Part shown: positions 1 to 11,590 of the stretch, piece by piece
Layout of the letters: each line of letters starts with the position of its first letter
Numbering within the stretch: position 1 is the stretch's first letter
Assembly (NCBI GenBank): GCA_958298945.1
Contig: OY282606.1
Coordinates: forward strand, 71,535,622 to 71,599,621
Direction: 5' to 3'
From: Atherix ibis
Lineage: Eukaryota; Arthropoda; Insecta; Diptera; Athericidae
DNA: 64,000 nucleotides
The notes under the pieces: model-generated
Database searches by the model: none
What the model saw: the letters and a program-made list of their open reading frames with translations, nothing else
Told to the model about the DNA's origin: nothing
Program-made: the position numbers and the translations under genes

Positions 1-508
1 TTCCTAATCCTAAGATCATTCCTTTCCAACCGACACTTCCAAGTAAATGAATCCAACGAACTGTCAAATATCTCTCCGATATTGGCTGGGGTTCCTCAGG
101 GTAGCATACTTGGACCCATCCTCTACAACATTTACACATCCGATATCCCAGTTTGCCCTAATATCTTCTTTGCTACATACGCCGATGATACGGCCTGCCT
201 TGCATCTAGCGAAAATCCCCAACATGCTTCCGAAACTCTCCAAATTCAAATCCAAACCTCCAGAACTGGTTTAGTTCCGTTCCCGTGTCCTCAATCATAA
301 TAATCCTCTTGTTCAAGAACTATCCTCCACTTCCTTTCCTATTAATACCCAACGAAGACTTAAGCGTCACTGGTCGCGTGATTTACTTATATACTGAGGC
401 CTGACAGAAACACACGCTAGCAGGAGGAACTTCATTGGATGTTTACTCCCCACAACCTATCAAGTTAATTTATACTATTGCAAAAATTTGCTTATTACTA
501 TGTTGTAG

Positions 509-549
<41 letters not shown>
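1..549 (+). mobile_element. Jockey-type non-LTR retrotransposon, internally deleted 3' fragment
   Basis: The frame is open from base 1 to 300 and reads reverse transcriptase motifs: GVPQGSILGP, then the catalytic box as TYADDTA near 175-195. It is cut on the left by the window edge. Around 265-300 the reading jumps directly to what looks like the ORF2 C-terminus in another frame (QELSSTSFPINTQRRLKRHW, about 315-390), so the middle of ORF2 is missing. A 37-base poly(A) run (513-549) marks the 3' end of a retroposed copy on the plus strand. Related but older copies lie near 12.2-12.9 kb and 54.8-55.3 kb. Jockey-clade assignment rests on these motifs and the poly(A) tail; it is not functional. 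Confidence 0.8.
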
Positions 550-552
<3 letters not shown>

Positions 553-926
553 ACTAGCAGCTCAGCAGAATTAGAGTAATTCGAAGGGACTACAATTTTT
601 TTCTGTTGTTTGTGTCAGTGCAACTAGGATTTCAAAAAGATTATAAATTTTAAGTACGCAGAAACACATATTTCCCCATTCCTTCATCCTCATTTTTTAT
701 ATTGTAAAAATTGAATTAAGAAACAAATATTAATTTTTTTTTTGTTTTTTTTTTTTTTCTTCTGTTATTCTGTAAAGTTTTTTAATATTAATATTGCATT
801 AGTGCTGCATCGATACTAGTGTTGTAAATAACGCAAAAATAAGATTTATTTTATTAAAGAAAGTGTGCGAATACGTATTTTACAATAATTTATGGATAAT
901 TGTAGAAAAAGAAAATATATCCGAAC
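550..926 (+). other. 5' flank and probable 5' UTR of GGCX
   Basis: AT-rich sequence between the LINE poly(A) tail and the GGCX start codon. It holds T-rich and A-rich runs and one match to the arthropod initiator TCAGT at 615-619, which may be chance. No other gene is seen. Confidence 0.4.
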
Positions 927-984
927 ATGGATAATGAATGCATTCTTAAATCGAAAAATGATGGTGACGAGAATACAAATTTGA
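892..984 (+). promoter_or_regulatory. Upstream ORF overlapping the GGCX start codon
   Basis: An ATG at 892 opens a 30-codon frame that stops with TGA at 982-984. It overlaps the proposed GGCX start (927) in a different frame. If the transcript start lies upstream of 892, ribosomes using this ATG would bypass the main start, which could limit GGCX translation. Whether the transcript includes 892 is not visible here. Confidence 0.35.
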
Positions 985-3320
985 ATAAAGAATGTTATAA
1001 TGGACGATTGACTTTAATTGTAGACCAAAAACTTGGAAATTTCAAAAGGAAATTGCCAAACTTTGTAAAGTGTTTTTCAAGTTATGACATAGAGAATTTT
1101 AATTCAGTGAATAATTTTGTGGAATGGATGCATCGACCCACGGATGCGGCAAGCTTGGGACTTGCCCGAATGCTATTTGGTATTTTTATATTTTACTATT
1201 ACGCTAATTGGCTAGTTAGCCGGAAGTGTGATAGAAAAGTAAACGATAAGATTATGTTTTTCAGGAATTGTTATGCTTATCGATATTCCTGACGAACGAG
1301 GTGGTGGAAATTTAGATTTACGTTACGGCGATCCAAAGGACTGTCATTTTCCTTTGTTAGATTTCCTTTACCCTCTGCCACTACCGCAAATGGGGATAGT
1401 CTACCTGATCATGTGGATAGGAGCAATGGGAATAGCGCTCGGTTATAAATTCAGGATATCGTGTCTTATGTTCGTGATTCCGTATTGGTATATATTTCTC
1501 CTCAATAAGGTTGTGTGGAACAATCACAGCTACTTGTATGGTCTTTGCGGATTATTATTCTTATTTACGAATGCCAATCGATTCTGGTGAGTTAAATTTA
1601 AATAGAATTCAAAAAATTTATTTTCAACCATGAATTATATTGTTTTCTTTTACTTTTTTTGTTTAGTTCTCTGGATTATCAGAAATTGAGCAGAGCAGAG
1701 CAAGTGGTTCCGTATTGGAATTACTTTTTGATAAAATTTCAATTTGTCATGTTGTATTTTTTGGCTGGTTTGAAAAAAATGTCAATAGAATGGCTGTCAG
1801 GATATGCAATGACAAATCTTGGATACCATTGGGTGTTTGCACCATTTAGGCTTATAATGGGTGTTAAAATGACCGAATTGCTAATAATCCATTGGTTCGG
1901 AGCTATTTTCGATTTAACAATTGCGTTCCTTCTGATTTGGGAGAAAACAAGAGTCGCCGCTACACCATTTGCTATTAGTTTCCATCTGATGAATTCACGT
2001 TTATTTGCTATAGGTAAGACAAAAAGAGTAGATTTGAATTTAATGATTTTGTACTAAAAAAAAGCCTCAATTTTAGGAATGTTTCCGTGGCTGTGTTTGG
2101 TACAATTGCCGCTCTTTTATAAAGTGGATTGGCCACGGACTGTGCAGAAAAAAATTACTAGAAAATGTGATGCTAAGGAAAAAGTGGAGCTTGATGAAAA
2201 TTTTGTTCAGGACGATTGTGATCAGACTGTGGCAAAAGTGGCTGAAAGCACGGAGCAGGAGATTCGATGCAGGAAGAAAAGTCCGAAACTATCTAATTCG
2301 GAGTCGACTGTTCCGAAAGCTGACGAGGGCAAAAACCATTCAAAAATTACTGTATGGCAGAAATTGCGTGTGCTTGTAATCTTGGCGTACTGTTGCCTGC
2401 AGTTTTTTCTACCCTATTCACACTTTATTACGAAAGGTTATAACAATTGGACGAATGGTCTTTACGGTTACTCCTGGGATATGATGGTTCATGCGTACGA
2501 TACTATTCTGACATCGATCAAGATTATCGACAATAATAACAACGAAGTACATTATTTGGAGCCATATGCGTTTACCGATTATGATCGTTGGACGAAACAT
2601 GCGGACATGGCCAAACAATACAGCAAATGCATTGAACGGAACTTGGTCCACGATTACAAATACAATCCGAAAACTATTCTAACATCGACAAATCTGTCTA
2701 TTTACTTTGATATTTGGTGTTCTATGAATGGTCGGTTTCAGCAGAGGGTCTTCGATCCAAGAGTCGATCTTCTGAAGGCTGAGTGGTCTGCTTTCAAATC
2801 CACCGAATGGATTCTTCCCCTGCTGAACGAGTTGACTTACATGCGACCGAAACTGGATAAGATCATGCAACATGTCCTTTCGTGGAATAATCACACCGAC
2901 GTGCTGTTTATAGCCGATTTTCCAGATTTGGTAATGGGAAATTTCATATCACCGGACTTGGATAACGTGACGCTTACTGTTCTCGAAGGCGCCGTGGAGT
3001 TGCAACATGAAAACAGTAATGACACATACTCTTTGAGCTTGGGCCAAGCACTACCAATCAGGGCTGGTGAAATGCACAAAGTGAAGACGATAAGCTCAAC
3101 TCCTTCCTGTTATATGTACACATACGTTAATCGGACCATGGAAGCATTAAATATCGACTTCTATAGCTTAGATCAGAGCAATCATCCCATGTTACCATTA
3201 TGGGATGAGTTCATGGATCGCGTGGTAAATTATCAAAATTTTCTCAGTCATGTTGGCAATTCGATTCTATTCCTTGTCTACGGTGTACCAATGCCAAGAA
3301 GAATTCGTGATCACAATTGA
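927..3320 (+). CDS. GGCX: Vitamin K-dependent gamma-glutamyl carboxylase
   Basis: Four exons: 927-1179, 1265-1586, 1667-2013, 2077-3320. All introns are GT-AG, phases agree, and the total is 2166 nt (721 aa plus stop). Family members are multipass ER membrane enzymes that carboxylate glutamate in secreted proteins while oxidising vitamin K hydroquinone. The N-terminal HTTM domain starts at WMHRPTD (residues 67-73). The region GLKKMSIEWLSGYAM (about 226-240) aligns with the part of human GGCX that holds the catalytic base Lys218; here the pair is K228-K229. The luminal part has the family signatures LPYSHF, GYNNWTNGLYGYSWDMM, RVFDPRVD and HTDVLFIADFPDL. An acidic/lysine-rich insert (about 2160-2340) replaces the loop before the last membrane segment. 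The C-terminus ends soon after the conserved region and is shorter than in human (758 aa). The start was chosen as the only in-frame Met upstream of the domain; a uORF overlaps it. Expected intact. Confidence 0.93.
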
Positions 3321-3964
3321 ACGTGAATCCATATTTAAAATTAATAGAAATTAATACCACAAATAGCAGCAAAATTTTTTATGTGGCCCTTCATATCGAA
3401 ATTTGTATATACCAATATCCAATATGGTATATTAGTATATTTAATTGAAAATTAAAGCAAAATAAATAAAAATGGCTTTGTACTATATAAGGTGTTTAAT
3501 GTGAAAACATTTGTACTCGAGTATATTTACACAAACTGTATTATGTGCCAATTTAAAATGAACAAAATTTAATAAAAACAACCAAAAAGAAAACAATTAA
3601 AAAAATATTATGTGAAATATCATTTGTACAAAAATAATTTTGATTGAATATATACAAAAATTGAATATTTATTGTATCTTGAATTAATTAATTTTGATTT
3701 TCCTTAAAGAATTTGTTATTTTTATTTATTTTTAGGTTTTTTCTATTTTATGAATATTTTTTAGTAGTTTTTGTGACTTCAAAATTAAGATAAAATATTT
3801 TTTGCAGCCTAAAAAAAAATGATTCAATCAACATCCTTTTTATTGTGATAATTCCATGTAATTGCAGGTGTTATCCTTTCGTTAGAATCGATTTAATGAA
3901 ATTTGAAAACGCTGCGGACTTTTGAAAAAGAAGATATTTTTGTCGTTTGGGTTTTCATGTTTTT
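3321..3964 (+). other. GGCX 3' UTR and intergenic spacer
   Basis: AT-rich sequence after the GGCX stop. A canonical AATAAA at 3461-3466, about 140 bases downstream of the stop, is the likely poly(A) signal; another AATAAA-type site lies near 3570. Nothing coding is seen before the transposon relic that starts near 3965. Confidence 0.55.
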
Positions 3965-4307
3965 ATTTTTGACAGATCATACGTGACACGTGGAGTGTGT
4001 TAAAGTCTCAAGGGCTCAGTTGGCATTGTCATTTCATCATGGAAACACATCGAAATTACTGCTCTGTGAAAAATGTGTTTCGCGCACTTCGACCATTTTA
4101 TAGACATCAAACCAACAACCCGTGTGCGGAAAGTGCGGAAAGAGGAAATATTACTGCCGCAGCGTCCAGTGTTGGTGTAGACTGCAATTTGTCCATCTAG
4201 TATTGCCGTTCGCAGCAATTGGGAATGTGTAACTCGACTATGTGGAAGATTTTATGCAAGGACCTTGATCTGAAAGCGCCTAAAATGGTAACGTCATATA
4301 CGGCATG
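3965..4307 (+). mobile_element. DUF4817-type mariner-like element, copy A, left piece
   Basis: The leader TGACAGATCATACGTGACACG (about 3972 onward) recurs before the other copies near 9.73, 10.43 and 41.74 kb. A transposase start (Met near 4039) reads the family N-terminus (CSVKNVFRALRPFY), but it is shortened and frame-shifted. The family is IS630-Tc1-mariner with an N-terminal HTH of the DUF4817 kind. The copy is interrupted at 4308 by the gypsy element and resumes at 9331. Confidence 0.6.
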
Positions 4308-4311
4308 GTAC

Positions 4312-4661
4312 TGTGGCAATTGGATTAAAAAACTAAAAAATTCATACAAACAGTTATACAAACATGCACACAACATGCATACTACACTTACTACACATAC
4401 TACACATACACATTAGCATTCACTTGTACACAGCTGAGCACCATGGCAATAAATGTGCGTTGCACAGTCAGTCGCACGATAGCACTCAGTGGTAACACGC
4501 GCTAACTTAACATAAAGTCACATACTTAATTGACAAATAATAGTTTTTCATTTTAGAGATTTTCTAAGAAACAATTAAATAAATAATGTTAAAAAAGTAA
4601 TATTTATTCATTTATGTGAAATATATTTATCATATTTAAGTTGGTTATATTAAAAACCACA
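4312..4661 (+). repeat. 5' LTR of the gypsy element
   Basis: 350 bp, TGTG...CACA, matching 8182-8267 plus 9085-9326. It has short direct repeats of the type CATACTACA near 4375-4410. The base after the LTR starts TTGGTGATTCGTGCG, in the position of a tRNA primer-binding site; I cannot name the tRNA. Confidence 0.85.
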
Positions 4662-4771
4662 TTGGTGATTCGTGCGATTCATGTTTGTACGTGTGTGAAC
4701 GTTTGCTAGAACAAATTCGTCCTGTTATCTCCACTGCTGACGGCGATTTGACAAAAATTGCAAGCATGGCG

Positions 4772-5110
4772 GACAAAATTTTAGAAATTGCAACGTTTCG
4801 ACAAATTAGCGAGGTAGCAACGGCCTCTACTTAACGGCAAACTTCTGACGATATGTCACTTAAAATTTCCGCTTTAACACATCAGATTGAGGAACTTTCA
4901 AAAAAGTTCTCCCAATTTTCGAATAATCGCGGACGCTCATAAAGTCGCGTTAAATCAAAAGATCGCAGACGATATACTTCACGTCCTAACAATAATAGTC
5001 CATATTGCTATTATCACTTCTAGTTCGGCGCAATGGCACAAAAATGTACCGAACCTTGTAAATTTTCGTCCACTAAGCAGAACTCAAAAAACTAATTATT
5101 TCCACTTCCG
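4772..5110 (+). pseudogene. gag remnant of the gypsy element
   Basis: Short in-frame stretches separated by stops: a helical segment near 4850-4920 (ALTHQIEELSKKFSQFS), then an Arg/Ser-rich stretch. Near 5000-5080 comes a nucleic-acid binding motif whose pattern (CYYHF...GAMAQKCTEPCKF) resembles the zinc-knuckle-like end of arthropod gypsy Gag. Multiple stop codons make it non-functional. Confidence 0.5.
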
Positions 5111-5499
5111 AAACAATGGCTCGTGAAGTGGATACCTCGAAAAGTAAACGTCGAAAAGTAAAAAAAAGTGACATGGGTGCTGACATTTTAGTTATTACAA
5201 AGGCCTACTACGGTAACACTTCAAACGCCGATGGTTATCAACTTTTCGCCACAAATGGCACACTGATAAAAATATTTGGAAAAACATACATAAACGTAAA
5301 TTTGGCATTTTGCAATTATTGGCGCTGATTTTTTATACCGTTTCAATTTACTCGTCGATATTAAGTGTAAACGGCTGATTAATCAAATTACAAAAATAAA
5401 CGTCGACTACATCTATCAATTTGTCATCTATCAACGGATCAGCACCATCAACAAATCAATCAATTTTTTTGACATTTTCGATAAATTTAGGGATTTAGC

Positions 5500-8152
5500 G
5501 CAACCGCCATCATTCAACTCACCAACACTTACGTCGAATGTCAACCATCAAATAATTACAAATAGACAACCCATTTTTTCACGCGCACGTCGACTAGACA
5601 CCGAGAAATTAAATGCTGCAAAAAAGGAATTTGAAATCATGATGCGAGCAGGATTCTGTCAACCAAGTAAAAGTCCATGGGCTAGTCCGCTACATATGGT
5701 AAAAAAACACAATGGCGAGTGGCGCCCATGCGGTGATTATAGAAGACTTAACGCTATAACGGTTCCGGACAGGTATCCTCTTCCACCTATCCATGATTTT
5801 GCTCAAAATTTTGCTAGAAAAACCATTTTCACAAAAATTGATCTCATCAACGCATATCATCAGGTCCACGCTCGACGAAGAGAGTCGTAAAAAAACAGCC
5901 ATCATTACGCCATTCGGTTTCTACGAATTCAAATTCATGCCATTCGGTCTTCGCAATGCCTCACAAACGTTTCAACGCTACATGAACCAGATTTTTTACG
6001 ATTTAGATTTTCTTTATATGTACATCAATGGCATTTGCATCGCGTTAAAGAAAGAAATGGGGCATCGCACACATTTAGAATTGGTTTTAAATCGTCTGCA
6101 ACAATTCAATATAAAAATCAACATGGCGAAATGCGACATTGGCAAACCAACAGTTCTATTTTTGGGACACATGATAACCGCAAATGGAATACTTCCAAAT
6201 ACCGAAAAAATTGATGCAATTTTGAACTTCAAAAAGCCAAAAAAAGCGTTCGAACTTCGTCGTTTTTTACTGTTCATGAATTTTTATCGGCGTTTCCTTC
6301 CACATGCAGCTGCAACACAGGGAAAACTACAGTCCCTAATTAGGGGGAACAAGAAAAAGGACCAATCACTGATTGGTTAGTCTTACGAAGCTAACGCAGC
6401 TTTCGAAAAATGCAAGTCAGACTTAGCATCTGTCACTTGTTTATCTCATCCAGTAACGGGAGCCCAATTGGTACTTCACGTTGGTGCCAGCGATTTTGCT
6501 GTAGGCGCAGTTCTGCAACAAATCGTGGACAATAAATTACAGCCATTGTGATTTTACTCAAAAATAATGACCGACATGCAAATCAGATACAGCACTTATG
6601 ATCGTGAGTTATTGGCCATCTATCAATCAATTAAATTTTTCAAAAACATGATCGAAGGTCGAAACTGCATCATTTACACTGAGACAAAGCATCGCCACGA
6701 CAACTACGTCATTTGGATTTTATCGGTCAATTTTCAACTGATTTACGTGACGTGTTCGGAAGGGACAATATTATTGCTGATGCACTCTCACGCAATGAAA
6801 CCATTTCAAACGACTTCAGCATCGAGCTCATCGCATCCTCGCAAATCGACGACAACAAACTTGAACAAATTCTGAAAAATCCAAGTTCGTCGTTAAAACT
6901 TGCACGGCTATTATTACCCAATTCAAATCTCCAATTATATTGCGACAAGTCAACTGACCACAATCGTCCATACATTGCTTCGAATCTTCGCAAACCAATC
7001 TTCGAACTATTGCTCAATGCGTCACATCCAGGGAAGCGGGCAACAATCAAAATGATCACCGAAAAATATGTTTGGTCCAACATGAAAGCTGCCATTTTAA
7101 AATGGGCGTCGTCTTACATTCAATGCCAAAACTGCATAATTGTACGACTCAACAGAGCCATTTTGGACAATTTCAAGGTACCAAATCAACGATTTCAACA
7201 CATCAACATCGATCTGGTTGGCCCAACGTTAAATAATTATCGCTACGTACGCACATGCATCGATCGTTTTGCACGATGGCCAGTAGACATTCCCATCGAT
7301 GACATAACTGCAGAAACTTGCGCCAAAGCTCTGATTAGTGGTTGGATTTCACACTGCGGTGTACCGCAATACATTACCACTGATCAGGGGCGCCAATTTG
7401 ATTCAACTCTTTTTACCGAACTCAACAAAATCATCGGATGTAAACATTTTCTCACTGCGGCGTATCACCCACAATCCAATGGACTCATCGAACGATTACA
7501 TCGAACACTTAAAGCCGCAATTAAATGTCATGCCAATGCATCAAATTGGTCTGACATTCTTCCATTACTTCTACTCAGTCTTCGAACGATGTTCAAAGCG
7601 GACATTAATGCTTCGCCGGCTGAAATGATTTTTGGTCAAACACTACGAATTCCCGGAGATTTTCTTGAGACAGCTCAACTCACAAAAAACACGTCGGACT
7701 TTGTCACTGAACTTGGCAACATGATGAAAAATTTGCAACCAGTGAAGAAATCAAACCATACGTCCAATAATTATTATGTACAGAAAATCCTAGCAGATTG
7801 CACCCACGTATTTCTGCGTGATGACAAAGTACGCCCGCCACTCAAATAACCTACGACGGCCCATTCAAAGTTGTTCACAGAGCACTTAAAAATGTCGACA
7901 TTATCGTCGACGGCATCGAAAAAACCGTCACAATTGACAGACTGAAAGCCGCCGTCGTCGAAATGGACGAACCACCCAGTGCAAATTTTATAGAACCGCC
8001 AACCAATATAATTAATGATTCGACAAAAGAAACAGACATTGACAATAATAATAAGAATATTACCTTAGACACTAAGTTTCCAAAGATTCTTTACCAAAAC
8101 AAACCCGTTCGGGGAGAATTATTCATCCTCCGAACAGATTCGTTCATTTTTT
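5500..8152 (+). pseudogene. pol remnant (RT, RNase H, integrase) of the gypsy element
   Basis: Order is RT, RNase H, integrase, as in Ty3/gypsy. RT: SPWASPLHMVKKHNGEWRPC near 5665-5730, then a frameshift near 5870 and continuation at 5793-6380. The catalytic YxDD box reads YING (around 6015-6030), so both Asp are lost. A stop near 6380 separates the RNase H part (6400-6700, also stopped). Integrase (6713-7849) keeps the zinc-binding region, catalytic-core D (TTDQGRQFD) and the HPQSNG...ER motif. A C-terminal tail (RLKAAVVEMDEPP) continues in another frame to 8152. Non-functional. Confidence 0.85.
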
Positions 8153-8181
8153 AACGTGAGCAAGTCACTGGTGGGGGAGTA

Positions 8182-9326
8182 TGTGACTATTGGATTAAAA
8201 AACTAAACCATTTATACAAACATGCACACAACATGCTTACTACACATACTACACATACTACACATACAGCGGCTCTCAGCGATCAGAGTGGCGTCAGCAT
8301 ACCGAACGGTATCACACGATGCGGTCAACGTTGTGGCATCATGCCCAGCCATCGACACCCTGGCAGGAGAGCGGGAACGCCAACATCGTAGGAAGAAGGA
8401 AGAGCGGCGAAAAGTCCTCTGTGAAGAGGAGAGACCCGAGAGTCTTCGCCTCTGGCAAGGGAGATGGGACAACTCGACGAAGGGTCGGTGGACTCATCGG
8501 CTGATCCCAGATGTTACCAAATGGGTCACTCGCCTGCACGGGGAAGTCGGGTATTACATCACCCAACTCTTGACTGGGCAAGAATGCTTTCGGGCATACT
8601 TGCACAGATTCAAGAGAACTGACTCCCCAAACTGTCATCATTGCCGCGATGTGATCGAAGACGCAGATTACGTGTTCTTCCAGTGCCCCCTCTACGAGGG
8701 GACGCGGGCGGAGCTGGAGAGAAATCTGGACCGTTCCATCAGTCCAGAAAATATAGTGGAGTGCATGCTGAAGAGCCAATCGGCTTGGAACAGAATTGCA
8801 GAGTACGCGGAATCCGTTATCAAGGATCTCCACACAACGTACGAAGAATAGGCCGCGAGGCGTCATAATATCGGGCAGCAGTAGCATCAAATAAGAACGC
8901 CCCGGCGAAGTAGTATTTACAAAGAGTGCCGCCGGGAAACCATCGTTCCGGGAGCAAGATTAAAGGTGCAGGTTAGGTTTTAGCGAGGTAAAAATCCCGC
9001 ATAACTCGCCTGGCAGGAAAAATTTCCAGGCGAGTACCTTTTGAAGGTTTCCCCCTGTACCTCATTAATCTAAACAAAAAAAAAATTCACTTGTACACAG
9101 CTGAGCACCATGGCAATAAATGTGCGTTGCACAGTCAGTCGCACGATAGCACTCAGCGGTAACACGCGCTAACTTAACATAAAGTCACATACTTAATGAC
9201 AAATAATAGTTTTTTATTTTAGAGATTTTCTAAGAAACAATTAAATAAATAATGTTAAAAAAATAATATTTATTCATTTATGTGAAATATATTTACCATA
9301 TTTAGTTGGTTGTATTAAAAACCACA
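8182..9326 (+). repeat. 3' LTR of the gypsy element, split by a LINE
   Basis: LTR sequence occupies 8182-8267 and 9085-9326 (328 bp combined, against 350 bp on the left). Relative to the left LTR about 8 bp (acattagc) are missing exactly at the LINE insertion point. Confidence 0.85.
8268..9085 (+). mobile_element. R1-like non-LTR retrotransposon, 5'-truncated 3' end
   Basis: An open frame of about 190 codons runs into the insertion and stops at 8849-8851. It reads RVASAYRTVSHDAV near its start, a hallmark of the segment after RT in R1-clade ORF2. A Cys/His motif (CHHCRDVIEDADYVFFQCP, about 8632-8690) follows, typical of R1 ORF2 C-termini. A GC-richer 3' UTR and an A10 tail (9076-9085) follow. 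The frame is unbroken and the base composition unlike the host element, so this insertion is younger than the LTR it split. I see no target duplication; the join shows a small target deletion instead. Confidence 0.82.
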
Positions 9327-9330
9327 GTAC

Positions 9331-9700
9331 CATCGTACCACTCCGTATGCTGATCTCATATTTTTGCAGCTGGCGAAACACGATCGTACGACGTGTTTCG
9401 CCAGTGATTTTTCGAAGCGTCCTCGAATCATAGACTTTTCTGGTGATAGTGTTGCTAGAGGCATCTCACTTTGCTGATTTTTGCGCCACATATTTGGAAT
9501 TTAGGCAACGAACATATCATCAACACAATCGCCAAGGTTACATTAGATGCAGACCGGCGCCCCAGTGTCTCTAAACTAAGACACCTTCAGAATAATATTT
9601 TAGATGTTTGTATCGGTCGCTCGAGATTTAAAACTAAAAATGCTTAAACTTTGCAGAAATTGCTCTGGAAATAAATATTAAATATTGGGTTATTTTTTTG
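9331..9700 (+). mobile_element. DUF4817-type mariner-like element, copy A, right piece
   Basis: Resumes immediately after the gypsy target duplication. It contains the non-transposase segment GGAATTTAGGCAACGAACAT (about 9497) shared with 10,209 and 41,528, and the 3' block ATTTTAGATGTTTGTAT (about 9597). A local inverted pair around 9375-9405 (CGAAACACG...CGTGTTTCG) is also present. No coding capacity. Confidence 0.6.
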
Positions 9701-10390
9701 CTGTTTGTTTTTTCATATTTTTATTTTTGACAGATCACACGTGACACGTGGAGTGTATTAAAGTCTTAAGTGCTCAGTTGGCATACTCATTTCATCATGG
9801 AAAGACTTACATCCGAATTACGCTTGCAAATTATTAAATTTTATTATCGAAATTCTTGCTCTATGAAAAATGTGTTTCGCGCACTTCAATCATTTTATGG
9901 ACATCAAACCACCAACCCGTGTACGTAAAGTGCGTACAGAGGAAAATATGGCTGCCGTAGCATTCAGTGTTGGTGAAGACTACGATTTGTCCATCCATCG
10001 CCGTTCACGATCGCGTAAGTCGACTACGCGGAAGATTTTACGCAAGTATCTTGATCTGAAAGCGCATAAAATGCTAACGTCATGTGGTACCATTCGTACG
10101 ATGGGTTTCGTTAGTAATTTTACGAAGCGTCCTCGAATCATAGAATTTTCTGGTAATAGTGCTGCCAGAGGCATCTCACCTTGCTGGTTTTTGCGCTAAC
10201 TATTTGAAATTAAGGCAACGAACATATCATCGACACTATCGCCAAGCAGACTGGGTCCCAGTATGTTTAAACCAAGCCGCCCTCAGAATAATATTTTAGA
10301 TGTTTGTATGGAAGGTCCAATCGAGATTTAAAATTAAAAATGCTTAAACTTTGCAAAAATTTCTCTGAAAATAAAATCTTAAATATCGGG
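9700..10390 (+). mobile_element. DUF4817-type mariner-like element, copy B (internally deleted)
   Basis: The leader TGACAGATCACACGTGACAC near 9730 is followed by a transposase start at about 9798 (MERLTSELRLQIIKFYYRN), then frameshifts. ORF 9870-10199 covers part of the HTH region in a shifted frame. It then jumps to the GAATTTAGGCAACGAACATA segment and a 3' block without any DDE catalytic domain. It looks like a non-autonomous deletion derivative arranged head-to-tail with copies A and C. Confidence 0.6.
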
Positions 10391-11590
10391 TAATTTTTTT
10401 GCTGTTTCGTTTTACGTTTTTATTTTTGACAGATCACGCGTGACACGTGACGTGTGTTAAAGTTATGTGCTCATTTAGTATTGCCATTTCATCATGGAAA
10501 TCCGTACAACGCTTACAAATTATTAAATTTTACTATCGAAGTTCGTGCTCTGTGAAAAATATATTTCGCGTACTTCGACCATTTTATGGTCGTTATAATC
10601 GACCCACTGAGCGAGCAATTCAAGCCATAGTGACCAAATTTTGTAGCAATTTTACGCAATTGGACATGAAACCTACAATCCGTGTACGGAGAGTACGTAT
10701 AGGGGAAAATATTGCTGCCGTAGCGTCCAGTGCTCTTGAAAACCGCGATTTGTCAACCCGTCGCTGAACGCGTATAAAATACAGCTCGTGCAAGAACTGA
10801 AGCCGGACAACCTGCCCAAGCATCGAATTTTTGGCGAGTGGCCCTTAGAACAAATTTTACCAAAAAATTGCGTTTAGCGATAAAGCTCACATCTGATTGA
10901 ATGAGTATATGAATAAGCAAAATTGTCGCATTTCGGCTCTTGAACAACCACCGGTAAAACAAGAACTGCCATTGTACCCAGAAAAATGCACTGTTTGGTG
11001 TAGTTTATAGGCCAGTGGAATCATCGGTCCGTATTTCTTTAAAGATGTTAATGGTGCCCGCTATTGTTCAATGATTTCGAACCTATTTTTGCCGGAAATT
11101 GCAAGAACTGCATCTGGTCGACGTGCGGTTTCAACAATACGGCGCTACATGCCACAAGGATCGTGAATCAATTCGCATATTGAGAGATGAATTCGGTGAG
11201 CAATTTATCTCACGTTTCGAACCTCCAGACTATTGTTAATGGGGCTAGGTGAAGTCACTCGTCTATGCCGATAAACCAGCGTCACTTGTAGCCTTGGAAG
11301 ACAACATTGCACGTGTTATTAGTGAGATACCAGCCGAGATGCTAGAAAAAGTGGTTCAAAATTGGACCTTTCGAATGGATCGCTTAAAACGTAGTTGTGA
11401 TTTTTTAAGGATATCACCATAAGGATATTATCGTGGCAGACAAGGTTCAGCTTGTTTAAATAAAATTGGCAGAGGAGGTGTTTGCGGTCGACAAAGAAAA
11501 GGGTGTCATTATCCCTTTTATACCTTAGTGCCTTGGTATTTGTTCTATTTAATGCCATATTCGGTACCAAATATTTCAGTTATATTAGAC
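10390..11590 (+). pseudogene. DUF4817-type mariner-like transposase, copy C, decayed
   Basis: The longest copy of the family. The HTH region reads LQIIKFYYRSSCSVKNIFRV near 10510, followed by PTERAIQAIVTKF and an RVRRVR stretch. The DDE part is recognisable in broken frames: IIGPYFFKDV near 11020, and an ending near 11230-11370 that matches other copies (VTRLCR, then the AEML and SKLDLSNG segments). At least five stops or frameshifts make it inactive. Confidence 0.65.

Larger units (their letters stand above)
4312..9326 (+). mobile_element. Ty3/gypsy LTR retrotransposon, degenerate, with nested LINE
   Basis: Two related LTRs (4312-4661 and 8182-9326) bound gag and pol remnants in plus orientation. 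Both LTRs begin TGTG and end CACA. A perfect 4-bp target duplication, gtac, flanks the element (4308-4311 and 9327-9330). A polypurine tract, GGTGGGGGAG (8170-8179), precedes the 3' LTR. The LTRs differ by scattered substitutions and small indels, and pol carries several stops and frameshifts, so this is an old, inactive copy. It sits inside a mariner-like element and has itself received an R1-like LINE in its 3' LTR. Confidence 0.88.

Noticed and set aside
4219..4416. 65-codon ORF across the left gypsy boundary
   Set aside because: It crosses the junction of two elements and its end is the LTR ACACATAC repeat read as Thr/His.
8339..8890. 183-codon antisense ORF
   Set aside because: Shadow of the GC-rich R1-like LINE coding strand.
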